Made by a program: the position numbers and the translations under genes
Shown: piece by piece, positions 25,128 to 37,939 of the stretch
How positions within the stretch are numbered: position 1 is the first letter of the stretch
How the letters are laid out: each line of letters opens with the position of its first letter
Assembly (NCBI GenBank): GCA_947687605.1
Contig: CANTUT010000033.1
Coordinates: forward strand, 149,001 to 213,000
DNA from: Reutealis trisperma
Taxonomy: Eukaryota > Streptophyta > Magnoliopsida > Malpighiales > Euphorbiaceae
DNA length: 64,000 nt
Direction of reading: 5' to 3'
Notes under the pieces: model-generated
The model's input: only the letters and a program-made list of their open reading frames with translations
Told to the model about the DNA's origin: nothing
Database searches by the model: none

Positions 25128-27463
25128 ATGGCTTGTTTAAATATTTGCAAAGAGGTTAGTGAAATTTTTCTTGTTTTCTTCCAAACCACGTTCAATCTCA
25201 TCAAAATATATAAATTTCGTTGCTTTTCCAATTTCTTTTTCTATGGTTTTGTGTGTAAACTTGCTATCTTGTTTGATTATAATAATATTGTGTTGGCGAA
25301 TTTTATTAGATTCTCCGGCACAAAAATATATATATATATATATATGCATCTCAAATCCAGACTTGTACACATCTGATATCTGGACTCTCAATTAATTAAT
25401 AGTAAGGGATGTATAACCGCATGAAATATTATCAGCTAGTTTAGAGAATTATTTAGTGCATTTGATGCCCTCAAATATAATTATATTAAGTTTCACTCTT
25501 AAATATTATCTAAATAATATCAAATCTATATAAAGAGTTGATTCCATATAATGAATGAGAATATATTACACTTGGTATATATATTGAATGATTTTCATAG
25601 AATTTCATCCTGCTCTTCTTCTCCGTCTCCAACACTTTTTTTTTTTTTTTGAGAAAAAAAAATGGAAAATGTTAATTACCCCATAATTAATTTCTTTATT
25701 TAACTACTCCAAGCTAGTTAGTGTAGCACGGCGGAAATTAGATATGGCTCTAAATAACCTGTTATTTTAGAGTTTAACTTCGATTCAAAATAATTAATTC
25801 AGGTCACATAAATAATCACTAGTTGAATCTTATAAACCTCTTTTAAATTTTATTTGAATTCAATACCATATCTCATTCCCACCGCCAAGTAGCTCAAGCT
25901 AGCACTCTTCTGGTGCGGCTTGTTAATTAGCTAGTGGGAATATTCCGTTAGCTATTTCCATTAGTTAAAAAATTAATGTACGTACCTAGCTAGGTTATAA
26001 CATGGAAAGGGAATACCTCGTAACTGTTTCAATGTACCCAAACCAGAGCATTGTGCCTTTTGCATTGTTTGAATATATGAATAAGTTTTGTTTACACTAT
26101 ATAAGTGTATTTGTATTTGATTTGCATATACGACACAAATATATATATAGTAGGCGAGAATATTTTGAATTATAACGTTGATTTGTTTAATTTGATAAGG
26201 AGGGGCCGCTCAAGATTTTAGAGAGCTTAGAAAAAGTAATACGATGAGACGTTCAAACTAAAAAAATTTAATATATATAAATAAATTCAAATTAAATTAT
26301 TTTTTTATGAGCGAACATTAATTTCATTAACATTAGAGGAAAAGTTAGATTATGAATATGAAACTGAGGTAGCCGTCAGTGTTTTAAAAAAATCAAACCG
26401 TTGATTGATCTGGTCATGTCACTAATTTTTTGTCCAACTGATTGAACCATTTTATGGTAGAATACCTTTATTTATATATTTTTTTAATATTTAATGTGAT
26501 TAATATAATATATTAAATTATAACCATCTAAGAAAAATACATTGAAGAAAAAACAAAAATAATTAATCAAATATTAAATTTTGATACATCTAAGAAAAAA
26601 AATACAATAAAAGTTTAATTTTTTTTAATAATTTTTAAAATTAGACTAGTTCACCTTTTTTTTTATTCTTCTGATTCAATTCAGTTTAACCGAAAATCTA
26701 ATTATTTAGAGTCAATCAGACTAGACTAATATTTAGTTTCCAGTTTAACCGGTTGAACCAGCTGGTCTGGTATAATTTTTAAAACAATAGTAGCCGTTTC
26801 ACAAGAAAAAATAAAAAATTGACTTTATAATTTCTTTTAGTTTGAGAAGTAGCAATTGAATATAAGTAGTTAATTATGAGAATCTAGTTTTTAAGGAAAA
26901 AATTATGGAAATGTGATGTTATTTAGAAAAAACTAATGGAGTTCATTAGACTATATATAATTATTGTTAGTGCTAGTTTATATATTGCTACTTTTCTTTA
27001 TTTTAGATTTTAATTTCTTAAAAATAATTTTTAGAATGTTATTATTTTATAGACTTTTTATTAAATTATATTTCTAAAATTTTAGATTTTTGTTATATAT
27101 ATAATTTAATTTCTAAATGTTGAAAAAATAGTTTGGTAAAATTAAGGAAAAGAAAGAGAGAAAAATAAAAAAGGAAGAAGAGATTTACACTCGGGATGGA
27201 ACCGTGGATCGACATGGTGACCCAGCAATCAGGGATAGGAGCGGAAAATGGGTGGCTGCAGTTCTAATACTAGGTACTGATTATCTTATTTTCATTCACC
27301 TTACATTTTTTGAAGAGTAGCTAAGAATTTTTTCAATATATTTAGCCTAAATCATCCCAATTTGTATTTAATTTTAAATTCAGGGTCTTTAATGAATTAG
27401 AAGAGTTACCCTTTTTAAACCTCTGGCATAGCACAGACCCAGGGCTTAAAAGGAATGAAAAAG

Positions 27464-27508
<45 letters not shown>

Positions 27509-29348
27509 GGCTAATTAGCGTACAACTATACATAATTGTGGTTGATGATTATACAGCGGGATTTTGATATAAGCTATTAATTGCAGTGAATCAAGGACTG
27601 GCAACACTGGCATTCTTTGGAGTGGGAGTGAACTTGGTATTGTTTCTGACAAGGGTGTTGGGCCAAGACAATGCAGATGCTGCAAACAACGTCAGCAAAT
27701 GGACTGGAACCGTTTATATCTTCTCTCTCCTGGGAGCCTTCCTCAGTGATTCTTACTTGGGCAGATATAGGACTTGCGCAATCTTCCAGGCCATCTTTGT
27801 CATTGTAAGTAATTTAATTAATTAACTAGGATTTAGCATTAAATTATAATTTCTACATTAATTAATCGACATGTTTGATGACAGGGTCTGGTGTCATTGT
27901 CCTTGTCCTCCCAAGTGTTCTTACTGAAGCCGAATGGGTGTGGAGATGAAAAAATGGCATGTGGATCCTACTCAAGTTTACATATAGTCCTGTTCTACCT
28001 CTCCATCTACCTGATAGCCCTAGGAAATGGAGGATACCAGCCCAATATAGCAACCTTTGGGGCTGATCAGTTTGATGAAGAGGATCATGAAGAAGGGCAC
28101 TCCAAAATAGCCTTCTTTAGCTACTTCTATTTGGCTCTGAATCTGGGTTCTCTTTTTTCAAACACTATATTGGGGTATTTTGAGGACCAAGGAATGTGGG
28201 CCCTGGGATTTTGGTCGTCTACCGGTTCTGCTGTTTTGGCACTGCTCTTGTTTCTTAGCGGGACTCCTCGGTACAGGCACTTCAATCCCAAAGGCAACCC
28301 TCTTTCTAGGTTTTGCCAAGTGATGGTTGCAGCAACAAGAAAATCTTGGAACAGTTCTAGTCAGAGTAGGATTCAAAATCAACGACAGGAGGATCTCTAC
28401 GAAATACATGGAGATGATGCGACTGGAAAGGATTGGGATCGAAAGATACAGCACACCCAGGGATTTAGATTCCTAGATAAAGCAGCCCTTATCATACCTG
28501 ATGATGAGGACAGGGATAATATTAATCCATGGCGTCTTTGCACAGTTACTCAGGTAGAAGAGGTCAAGTGCATACTGAGGCTCCTCCCAATTTGGCTATG
28601 CACAATTCTCTACTCTGTGGTATTCACTCAAATGGCGTCACTCTTTGTGGAGCAAGGTGCTGCTATGAAAACTACTATTTCCAGCTTCCACATTCCCCCA
28701 GCGAGCATGTCTAGTTTTGATATTCTCAGCGTTGCAGCATTCATTTTCATGTACAGGCGGGTTCTGGATCCGCTTGTTGCCAGATTCAGAAAGGACCCCA
28801 GAGGACTCACTGAGCTTCAGAGAATGGGAATCGGGCTAGTAATTGCAATTATGGCAATGGTCTCTGCTGGGGTTGTAGAGTTATTCAGGCTAAAACACGC
28901 CAAAAAAGGAAAAGAAAGTGGCAGCGCGAGTTCTTTGAGCATTTTTTGGCAAATTCCTCAATACGTGCTGATAGGAGCATCGGAAGTGTTCATGTATGTG
29001 GGTCAATTGGAATTCTTTAATGCGCAAACACCAGACGGATTGAAGAGCTTCGGGAGCGCACTATGCATGACCTCCATATCTCTAGGAAACTATGTGAGTA
29101 GCTTGCTGGTCACCATTGTGATGAAAATCTCTACTATAGATGACTTACCCGGATGGATCCCAGGAAACCTTAACAAAGGTCATCTTGATCGGTTTTACTT
29201 CCTCTTAGCTGCTTTGACAAGTGCCGATCTCCTAATCTACATTATATGTGCAAAATGGTACAAGTACATCAAGTTCCAGGACAAGCAGCAGCAGCAGCAG
29301 GGTCTGCACAATAACGCTAAACATCAACAAGGTGATCTTAGAGTCTAA
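25128..29348 (+). CDS. NPF7.3: NRT1/PTR family (NPF7-type) nitrate/potassium transporter, complete
   Basis: Proton-coupled membrane transporter of the NPF family, closest by eye to NRT1.5/NPF7.3 and NRT1.8/NPF7.2, which move nitrate (NPF7.3 also potassium) between root stele or xylem cells and sap. Exons: 25128-25154, 27174-27273 (acceptor uncertain, see findings), 27587-27804 and 27885-29348, giving about 602 residues against 614 in Arabidopsis NRT1.5 (from memory). The MACLNICKE start resembles the NRT1.5 N-terminus. Visible family signatures are NQGLATLAFFGVGVNLVLFL in helix 1, SKWTGTVYIFSLLGAFLSDSY, FGADQFDEED (about residue 175) and FFSYFYLALNLGSLFSNT. Hydrophobic segments fit twelve helices with a charged central loop at about 245-310. 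The proton-coupling ExxER motif of most NPFs is absent, as in known NPF7.2/7.3 proteins. The C-terminus has a Q5 run. Intron 1 (about 2 kb) carries a hAT MITE. Orthology to NPF7.3 versus NPF7.2 is not certain. Confidence 0.93.
26377..26789. mobile_element. hAT-type MITE in NPF intron 1, 413 bp
   Basis: A perfect 8-bp target duplication GTAGCCGT flanks the element (26369-26376 and 26790-26797). The termini are CAGTGTTTTAAAAA on the left and, reverse-complemented on the right, TATTGTTTTAAAAA. Subterminal DNA is rich in caaaccgg/ccggttgaacc phrases. 8-bp duplications with CA-TG-type ends are the hAT signature. No coding capacity. It belongs to the same family as 16313-16588. Confidence 0.82.
27468..27503. 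repeat. TA microsatellite in NPF intron 2
   Basis: About eighteen TA units, 84 bp upstream of the exon 3 acceptor. Confidence 0.9.
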
Positions 29349-32293
29349 TTAATTAATTTCTTTTATCATCAATGTAATATTCCATACATGCTTCGTATAT
29401 ATGCCTTAACGAATTAATTAGCAATGAAACTGAGGGAGTGGGTGGAATATACATATTCACTTCTCCAAGTTGAGCAATATGTATTATCAAGGAATTGCAA
29501 AATGCAGCTCAATTAAGTTTACTGGGTGTTTTAATTCATTAATTAACACTCGAACTCAACTGCAGTGCTCAACGTGAAAAATAGTAGAAACAAATACAGG
29601 GAATATAATATTATTAAATTTTATTGTTGTATATATCATAAATTTTTCATGGAAAGCTATTAAAAAATAAAATCTATATTTCGTATTACAGGACAAATGC
29701 TCAATTCTTAATATTACTAATTTAATATTTTTTTCATATGATACTAGCCAAATAATAGAGTAAAATATTTTTCCATTTTATTTATAATTATGAGAGGGAG
29801 CAATCAAGAATTTAGTTTGGCTGGTTATTTTGGGGTTCATTTTAAAGGCGAAGGAATAGCTCTTAATGGCTAATTTTTATTGACAGTCTCCGAACTATTG
29901 ACTGAGTAACATTATGATCTCTAAATTTTAATTTATAACAATAAACTCTGTGAATTTCAATTTCAATAACACGATAGTCTCTAAACTTCAATTTTAACAG
30001 TAAATCCTATGAATTTTAATTTTAATAATAGAAAACTTTTTCATATTATTTTCTATTAAATGCCTTAATAGAATACTGACATCGCATACCATGTGTAAAA
30101 TAAATAAAAAAATTAAGTCATTAAACTTGAAGAATGAATAATTTTGGGTCGTTGCAAAATTTAATAAAGTTTTGAAAGATAATTTAACTTGTCATAAAAG
30201 CTCAGCTCGATGAATAAGATAGAGAGAGAAAGAGAAAGAGAAAAAGAAAGAGAGGAGTTAAAATCACAACGAAAATTTATTTAAATGTTAAAAATTAATT
30301 ACCAAGATTTGCTGACATGACATTCCACGCGTGCATTTAATGAACTAGTTTTTTTTTTCTTTTTGATTTTACACGTAGCATCGCACGTCAGTGTTTCATT
30401 TAGGTATTTAACAGAAGATGACGTAAAGAGATTTTCTGTTATTAAACTTGAAATTTAGGGATCATAGTGTTACTGAAATTAAAATTCAGGAAATTTACTA
30501 TTACAAATTAAAATTTAGAGATCATGGTGTTACTAAAATTGAAAGTCAAAAGGTTTATTATTACAAATTGAAATTCAAGGATCATAGTATTACTCGGTCA
30601 ATAATTCAGAGACCATCAGTGAAAATTAGCTACTCTTAATCGAATTCAAAATTACATACTTAGGCATAATTTAATGATAAATATATATATAATTTGAGTA
30701 ACGAAATTATATTTAATTTGTCCTCTCCAAATGCTAAAAATAACAATACTAAAAAAATTATCTCTATTTGTGATACAAATTTTTATTAATTTGATAAAAA
30801 TTATTAAAAGATAATGATTTATTTTTGTAATACACAATTTATATTTAAATTAAATTTGGATATTATAAAAAAAAATTATATTCAGTAAAATTAAATATGA
30901 GGATAATAAATTTTATATTTGGTACTTAAATATTAATTTTTAAGAATTTTTAAAAATTAATTTTATGTTCAGTTATTTTTAATAAATCTAAAAATAGTTA
31001 TTTTTCAAATTTTAATATATAAATAAAAGCATATTTTACAAGAAATTTAATAACTATTTATTTATAATTTTTGGACCTAAATTGAATTTTCAACAAATTT
31101 TTAAAAATTTATAAATATATATGTATAAAAGGAGAGGGACCAACCAGAGATATCCACGTGGCAGCCTCAGGCTAACTACCCAGCAGCCCAGAAAAGGCAA
31201 CAATTTCAGATAAAGAGAGGGAGAGGGCGAACAGAAAGAAGAAGAAGAAAATACTGAATAATATAAGTAATATAATTTATAAATTATAAAAATATTTAAA
31301 ATTTAATTATTTATTGTATTTACTATAAAGTGTAAGTTAAAGATTTAACTTATTATTTCTAATATATCTTAACTTCTTATTATTTTAAGTAATCTTTAAC
31401 TTAATTAAAATTTTTAATATATGTGCTACTAACAATTTAAAATAATTAAATATTAAAAATTTTAATTTTAATTCTAAGTTGTGTTATCAAATACCATCTA
31501 AATAAAATTTAAATATTTTAGCTGAAAAAAGAAAAAAAAAGAGAAAAAAAAAAAGGAAAAGGAAAAGGAAAAGATTCTGCTAAAACAAAAGTTATTGTAG
31601 AAATAGGCATATTTTTAAAGTGAAAATAAAAATAATTAATTTTTGAATTGGATATTGTTTATTTAAAATAAATGAATTTTATAAAAAATATATAGGATTC
31701 ATTTCAATTTCGTATATATATATATATTTAAAAATTATTTATCTTAGTTCCATGAATCCTATTTTTAGATAATTAAAAAAATTAAAATTAATGAGTTACA
31801 TAAAATTAATAAAATAAATTTCATAAAGAGATACTCATTATTTCATTTTTATCTTCTCTCCCTTCCACTCTTTTCGCTCTCAACTTCTGCCATTTATTTT
31901 TCTGCCTATTATTTTTTTTAATGTGTTCTACCTTTTATTTCTATCAAGATAAATATAAAATCTATTTAATTTCAAAATTGATATTTTGAAAAATAAGGAT
32001 CAAATAATTTAATTTTAAATTGTACTTTATAATTATATCATTTTATGCATAAGAATTTTTGAATTTTACATTTTTAATAAAAAAAAATTCTTCCCATGTA
32101 ACAAATGTGTTTGAGCTTTGTAATAGGCCTGATGACTTGTGCCAGTGGGTTTCTCAACACCAACAGTCCACATTACAATGTCAGCAACTAAGGGCCCAGT
32201 TCCACCAAAAACTGGCAATAGAAAAAAAAAAAAAAATCATCTTCCCTTGTGATCTAGGGGTGGAACCTGGACTGGAAGTGAAAAGGAAACGAA
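29349..32293. other. Intergenic DNA between NPF and NDUFAF3-like genes
   Basis: It contains the NPF 3' UTR and a Mutator-like MITE (29868-30631). The remainder (30640-32290) is AT-rich with no gene recognised. Two denser pieces, about 31130-31250 (purine-rich) and 31840-31910 (pyrimidine-rich), have no assigned function. The NDUFAF3-like leader is expected just before 32294. Confidence 0.55.
29868..30631. mobile_element. Mutator-like MITE with long inverted repeats, 764 bp
   Basis: The two ends are inverted copies of each other over roughly 240 bp: left GGCTAATTTTTATTGACAG, right (reverse complement) AGCTAATTTTCACTGATGG, and similarity continues inward. Flanking 9-mers GCTCTTAAT (29859-29867) and ACTCTTAAT (30632-30640) differ at one base. 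A 9-bp target duplication with long terminal inverted repeats is the Mutator superfamily signature. Each arm holds tandem 50-60-bp units of the type gatctctaaattttaattt. No transposase. Confidence 0.8.
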
Positions 32294-34574
32294 ATGGCAA
32301 TAATACGACAGAGAACGGTGACAACATTGCCGAAGCTGATACGAAGTATGCGCAAGGAGTCTCCGAAGCCAGCAATAGAGGGAAGGAATCAAGCGTTGCC
32401 GTCGTTGAGACGCGCTTTCTCTCTCTACGATCAGATCAATCTCATCGACAACATCCCTCAGGACCAACTCCGTTTTCAAGGGTATTATTATTATCATTAT
32501 TATGCAACAAATCAAGTCCCAAATCCTCCAAATTCCTTGATAATCCTTTTGTTTCCTCTTAGGTATACTGACACGGGTTTCACAGTAAATGGGGTTGAGT
32601 ACGAAGGTAGCTTGCTTTGCGTAGGCAACTTGCTTTTATCTTGGTCTCCCAGCCACTTATCTCATATTACTCCTGAAAGGTTGCTTCTCTTTGTTTAAAT
32701 ATGCATGCAAATGAAATTCTGTGCTATTCTAATTTATATCTTCCAATTCCATTTTCTAATTGATAATAGGATCATCAATTTCACCATTTCTCAATTGGAC
32801 GATGCCTCCTTAATTCACGAAGATAATAATTTTGATCACATTGACTGTATCATGCCGTGGGACAATTTTGCTGCTTCATATAATTTCATTTCCTCAAACA
32901 TGATTTATGGTTTGTCACTAAGGCACCTCTATCTGACCTTTTTTTTTTTTTGGTGTGTGTGTCATGATGCAGCTTATCCATTTTCCAAATTGTGCGGCCT
33001 GTACCAGGTGAGATTTTTTTTTTTTTTTTTTTGTGCGCGCGGGCGCGGTTTTGATGCTTCCTACATGCATTGCCTGTTATGCGGCTGTTCAAACTGCAAT
33101 CCATTTGATTAGTGTTACTCACTCCCTCGTCTTTTGGAGATAGTAAATTTATAATTGACTGTTGAAGGCACTCTGATACGTTGTGTCCTGTCCTATTATG
33201 GCTTTATTGTTAGACATTTTCAGGGTTTCATGTCTTTCCCTGTTGCATTTGTCGCGCTTACCCTCTTGGTTATCTAAGTGAAATCCTTGTTATACACTAT
33301 ATTGACCTTGCATTTGAAAGAAACAAAGTCCAATATTTTGCCTTCGTCAAAAGTGCTTTTCATCTGTCAACATGTTTTCTGAGATGTGGATTGATATCGT
33401 ATTGTTATGGGGAAAGAATGGGTGTGCTTTGCACAATGAGTAAATGTAGCATAAAAAGGGTAGATTTGCTGTTTTTTGGAATTATGGTTTCATGATTCAT
33501 TCTAAATACTACTTGACCCTGTGCCATAAAATGACTGCTCATGATGATAGTTCTTTCGAGAATAGCTACTAATTGGAATTCTCTACTTGAATTTTGCTTT
33601 GAAACTTAGGGGCGAAGGGTGAGATATTTATGTTGTACTTTGGAAATTTTGGACTGCTGAGCTTTACATTCTTGATTCCTCATGTCGGAACAAATGTTCC
33701 AAATGAAAATTTCTAGAAGTAGAGAAATTTACCCTAACCCTGTGCTATAAACAAGCAACCAGCCAGTGATCTGTATTCTGAATACTAGTTAAAGCATCGT
33801 GCTATCCACACTAAACAAGTGAATGGTAAGAATAAACAAATGATATACGATAGCTTATGTCTCATGCTTTCTGAGACAGGTATTTGTTTTTTGAATATTA
33901 ATCGAGGACGCAAATACTGTCTTGCACATAAGTGAATCTTAAATATCTGTTATTATTGTTGTGCAGCTAGATAATTTTCTTTTCCCTTGTGTGTTAAACA
34001 ACCCAAAAAAGTCCCCTTCTTTTAAGCTTTTCACTGTATCTTTCCTTTTGTCCCCTCAGAGATTTTTATTCTTGGCTGTGGAAGGCAAATTCAACAAATA
34101 GATCCAGAACTCAGGCGCTTCATTCGGTCTACTGGCATGAAATTCGAAGCTATTGACTCGGTAACTTTTTATGTTTTGTGGCCACAACTTTAATACTAGT
34201 TTGATATGAGGTGTGGAACCTTACTAGAAAATAGCTGCCAAAAAAGTAGAACTTAATCATCAATTCATAATAATGTTGAGCCAAAGGTTCTGTTTTAAAT
34301 GAAAGTCATTTATCAAATTTTTTTTAATGCTAATTGCAATGTATTCAGTAGTATCTAGTATGTTTTATATCCAATGGATAAACTAAACATTCCAATCAAA
34401 TGATGCATGTCAAGTTACATTTTTCATATGTTGACTTCTGTTGCTGGCTTCTCTGGCAACTTTTAATGTTGGTTACTGTGGCTGCAGAGGAATGCTGCAT
34501 CAACTTACAACATACTAAACGAAGAAGGGAGAATTGTGGCTGCTGCACTGCTTCCATATGGAGTTTCTTCGTGA
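32294..34574 (+). CDS. NDUFAF3-like mitochondrial complex I assembly factor (Mth938/DUF498 domain)
   Basis: Five exons join cleanly into 175 residues: 32294-32481, 32563-32679, 32973-33007, 34060-34160 and 34488-34574. After an Arg/Lys-rich N-terminus (MAIIRQRTV...LIRSMRK) typical of mitochondrial presequences comes a single Mth938-like (DUF498/DUF598) domain at about residues 60-170. It contains YTDTGFTVNGVEYEGSLL, ITPESLSIFQIVRPVP, ILGCGRQIQ, DPELRRFIRSTGM, NAASTYNILNEEGR and VAAALLP. The human family member NDUFAF3 helps build the membrane-proximal arm of respiratory complex I. A similar role is inferred here and the plant proteins are little studied. Intron 1 is only 81 bp and stop-free in frame. 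Start chosen as the first ATG giving a presequence-like leader. Confidence 0.9.
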
Positions 34575-34902
34575 TGCCTAATGTCCCTGATGTTTTTCAG
34601 TTGCAGCCTTCTTCGGTTCTTCTTCTACACCTCCTTGATAACTTAAATGCATTTCACCTTAAATTTGTGGGAAAGCACTGAAAAGAACATAGTAACTGAC
34701 TTGTAAGATTGACGGCCTCCATGTATTTAGCAAAGCTGGTGCTTGGATTTGTATCCTTTGCATCTCTTGTAAGCAAGGCACGCACAAAGTATATTACTGC
34801 AGTGACGTTTTATTTCTTTACCTTTTTATTTTTTGTTGTTAGTTCTATAGAGGTTTTCGTTCTTTCTTTCAATAAAAATTTTCACAGTAATCAATCAATG
34901 TG

Positions 34903-35008
<106 letters not shown>

Positions 35009-35185
35009 TAAAAGGTAATTAATAAATATATCCTACTGATTGTTGAAAATATAAAAAAGGGAGAAAAAAAAAATCGAATTGGTGAAAATCAACTTATTAG
35101 AAAAAATATATGTGGATGATGGATGATGAAAGGGTTGTTTTTTTTTTTTTTTTAAAAGGACTTTTATCCTGATAAAAGAGAGCAT

Positions 35186-36400
35186 ACAACCGATGGATGA
35201 TTAAGGGTTTTTTTTTTTTTTTTACAGAAAAATTATGCGTAACTTTTATAAATAATATCATAATGACAAGGGTACAATTTAACTAGGTCATTTGGACCTA
35301 AATGGCTCTGACTGATTTCAAATATGCTCTTTCAAGTAGTTTAATTGCACTTCTGAAAGCTCAACTATTTTTCGATAGACATGCTCCAGGAGAGTTCGAT
35401 AGACGTGCTCTAGGAGAGGCAATGTCCGGGAGATATGTGAAAAATGGGAGGAAGAAAAATAAAAGAGTAAAATACTTTGAAATTTATTAATCTTAATTTT
35501 TTAATATTTTGATACAAATTTTAAGATATTTTTCACTCATTTTCTATCAATTTTGAGGAAAATACTTTTAAATTTATGCTAAAATATTAAAAAAATAAAA
35601 TTCATAAATTTCAAGACATTTTCTTCTCTTATTTTTCTTTCTATTTTTCACCCATTTCCTCAACACACCCTAAGTGACATAAAACAATGACATTTCTTTT
35701 CAGCTGAGAGGAGCAGTCTTTTGTATATTCCTTGTCGAAGTGCTTTTAGGGCATATGAACTCTTAGTCCCTCATAAATCTTTTAGGAACAAAGGGCTATA
35801 TCGTGAAAAATGAACACGTTACATCTTTGGTTATAGCTCAACTATGGAATTTTGTGTCATGCATAGGATAATTTTTACACTTACATGTGAGATATAATTT
35901 TATGATAACTTAAGATTAACTTTCATTAACACATTGGGGAATATTTCATTAGTCACATTACTCACCAACCAACCAAGAGAGATAATGCATAAAATATAAA
36001 AGTCTGAGATACCACCAACTTATGGCATATTCTATAATTTCTCATCTCTTTCTTCTCTCTAAATTTTCCTTTATCTGTAAGAGATCGTCTCCTTATTTAG
36101 GACCTTTAACTTTATGTTGCTACTAATTTAAATATTGGAGTGCCTTAGAGTTTGGCTTTTTGATATTCTTCTTGTCATCTTGCATTATTGACTAAGAATT
36201 TATTAAGGTGAACCATTCAAAAATAGGTCTAGTAACATAAAAGTCCAGTCCACTTTTTCATTTTTAAAGATCTAACATTGATCACATAAAAATAAATTAT
36301 ATATAGTTATGGATGATTAAGGGTTTTTTTTTTTTTTAATTTTATAATTTAAGAAAACTTATGCATAACTATTATAAATACCAGCATACAAAATGGTCAT
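35186..36400. repeat. Pair of diverged direct repeats about 1.1 kb apart
   Basis: atggatgattaagggtttttt, followed by a T-run, an aaaa-ttatgc-taact segment and attataaata, occurs at about 35193-35260 and again at about 36308-36390. A weaker third match (gatggatgatgaaagggtt) is at about 35117. Possibly ends of a decayed element; not classified. Confidence 0.45.
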
Positions 36401-36975
36401 ATTTATCTCAATATTCTAAATATTAATTCGCAAACTCGCATTTATAGCAATTTGTTATTAAAAAAATATTTTTAATTAATTTTCATATGTCATAAAATTC
36501 ATAAAAATATATAAATATTATTCTAAACAAAAAATACATATAAATGTAACTTTATTGTATATTAACATAAATAATGATTATTATTATTAGATTTTCATAT
36601 TAAATATTCTATTAATTGCCTAATTTATTTTTAATTATTTTTTAAATACTTAAAATTATATAAAAATTTTAAAAATTGTAATAAATAAGTCGAATGATGA
36701 GCAATTGATTGGTCAATATTATTGTTGTCCATAATGACAATGCGCACTTACTTATTTATAAAACAAATAACATATGTTAAGCGTTTTTAATTAATATAAT
36801 TATGAATAATAATTAATAATATCAAACATAGGACATTAAAAATAATAAGCATAGGAATTAAAAAAATAAATTTTATATTCAGTTACAATGATTTTTATTT
36901 GAGTAAAAATTTTAAATTATTCACAAAGAAATTTGTGGGTGCAAGGCTATCTCTAATGTAACATTAAAACATTAA

Positions 36976-37521
36976 AACTATATTTGGTTCATAAAATAGT
37001 TAAGAAATAGAATAACTATTTTATATGAAATAGTTATTCTAAATTTTTATTCAAATTTTAGACAATAATACTAATTTCATAGAATAACAATTCCATAATT
37101 TTTATAAAATATATATTTTACAAAAAATTAAAGAATTGGTATTTTTTATATTATGAAATAGAGTATTTTCATTTTTACCCTTAAAAAATATTGACAAGCT
37201 CAAATTCACTATTATTGCTTTATTTTTTTTTATTTTCAGATTTTCATTTTTATTTTTTAAATTTTAAGTCGAATAAAAATTTTATTTATTATATATTTAA
37301 ATTATTTCTTAAATAAAATTTGATAAAATTATATTTAATTTATTATTAATAATGAAATTAATTTATAAGGATATTATGGTCATTTATTGAATAAAATAAT
37401 TATTTTATATTATGAACCAAATTATGAAATTAGAATAATTATTTTATTTTTAACTTATTATATTCTTCAATAATAATTATTTTATTTTTTGTACATTTTA
37501 TTTCGCTGACTAAATATAGCC
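36976..37521. mobile_element. Tourist/Harbinger-like MITE with TAA duplication, 546 bp
   Basis: The left end AACTATATTTGGTTCATAAA and the reverse-complemented right end GGCTATATTTAGTCAGCGAA form an imperfect terminal inverted repeat. TAA flanks both sides (36973-36975 and 37522-37524). The interior is AT-rich and carries many aatagttattct-type inverted phrases typical of Tourist-like elements. It ends about 420 bp upstream of the PRS start codon. Confidence 0.55.
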
Positions 37522-37895
37522 TAAATTTATTATCAAATTTACACCAATTGCATTCCAATATATCACTATATTTTGGATTAAATATAGTGTTATGAATAGT
37601 TACACGCAAAATTCATTGCTCTTTATTTAGCGCAGTGAATCTTTAATATATATTTTTTAAATTTTTTAGAATAATTTTTTGTTTTAAATTATTAAATGAA
37701 ATAGATATTAAATCCAAGAATTAAACATTGCATATATATATTAATTGCGTTTATATATTAATGATAGATTGCAGGGATCACGTTATTATTATTATTTTCT
37801 CTACTATAATATAATAAATATATAATGATAAAACTGTAATTAAATAAAATTAGCTAGATAATTTTGTAGCCGAGAAAATACCTGAAACTGAAAGT

Positions 37896-37905
37896 AAAAC
37901 CCTAA
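37896..37905 (+). promoter_or_regulatory. Telo-box (AAAACCCTAA) in the PRS leader
   Basis: The motif lies 35 bp upstream of the PRS start codon. AAACCCTAA boxes near transcription starts are common in plant housekeeping genes and act with other elements to drive expression in dividing cells (established for other genes, inferred here). Confidence 0.5.
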
Positions 37906-37939
37906 CTTTGTATCTCTGATAAAATACTTATTATCAATA

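Noticed and set aside
25137..25391. 84- and 78-codon frames over NPF exon 1
   Set aside because: They run through intron 1 and a TA microsatellite; only the first nine codons at 25128 fit the transporter.
32059..32562. 167-codon plus-strand frame overlapping NDUFAF3-like exon 1
   Set aside because: It reads the real exon in the wrong frame; the conserved domain continues only from the 32294 frame.
32705..33112. Open stretch in NDUFAF3-like intron 2 reading DDASLIHEDNNFDHIDC and more
   Set aside because: It looks somewhat protein-like, but splicing around it restores the family sequence (ITPESLSIFQ), so including it would break the domain.
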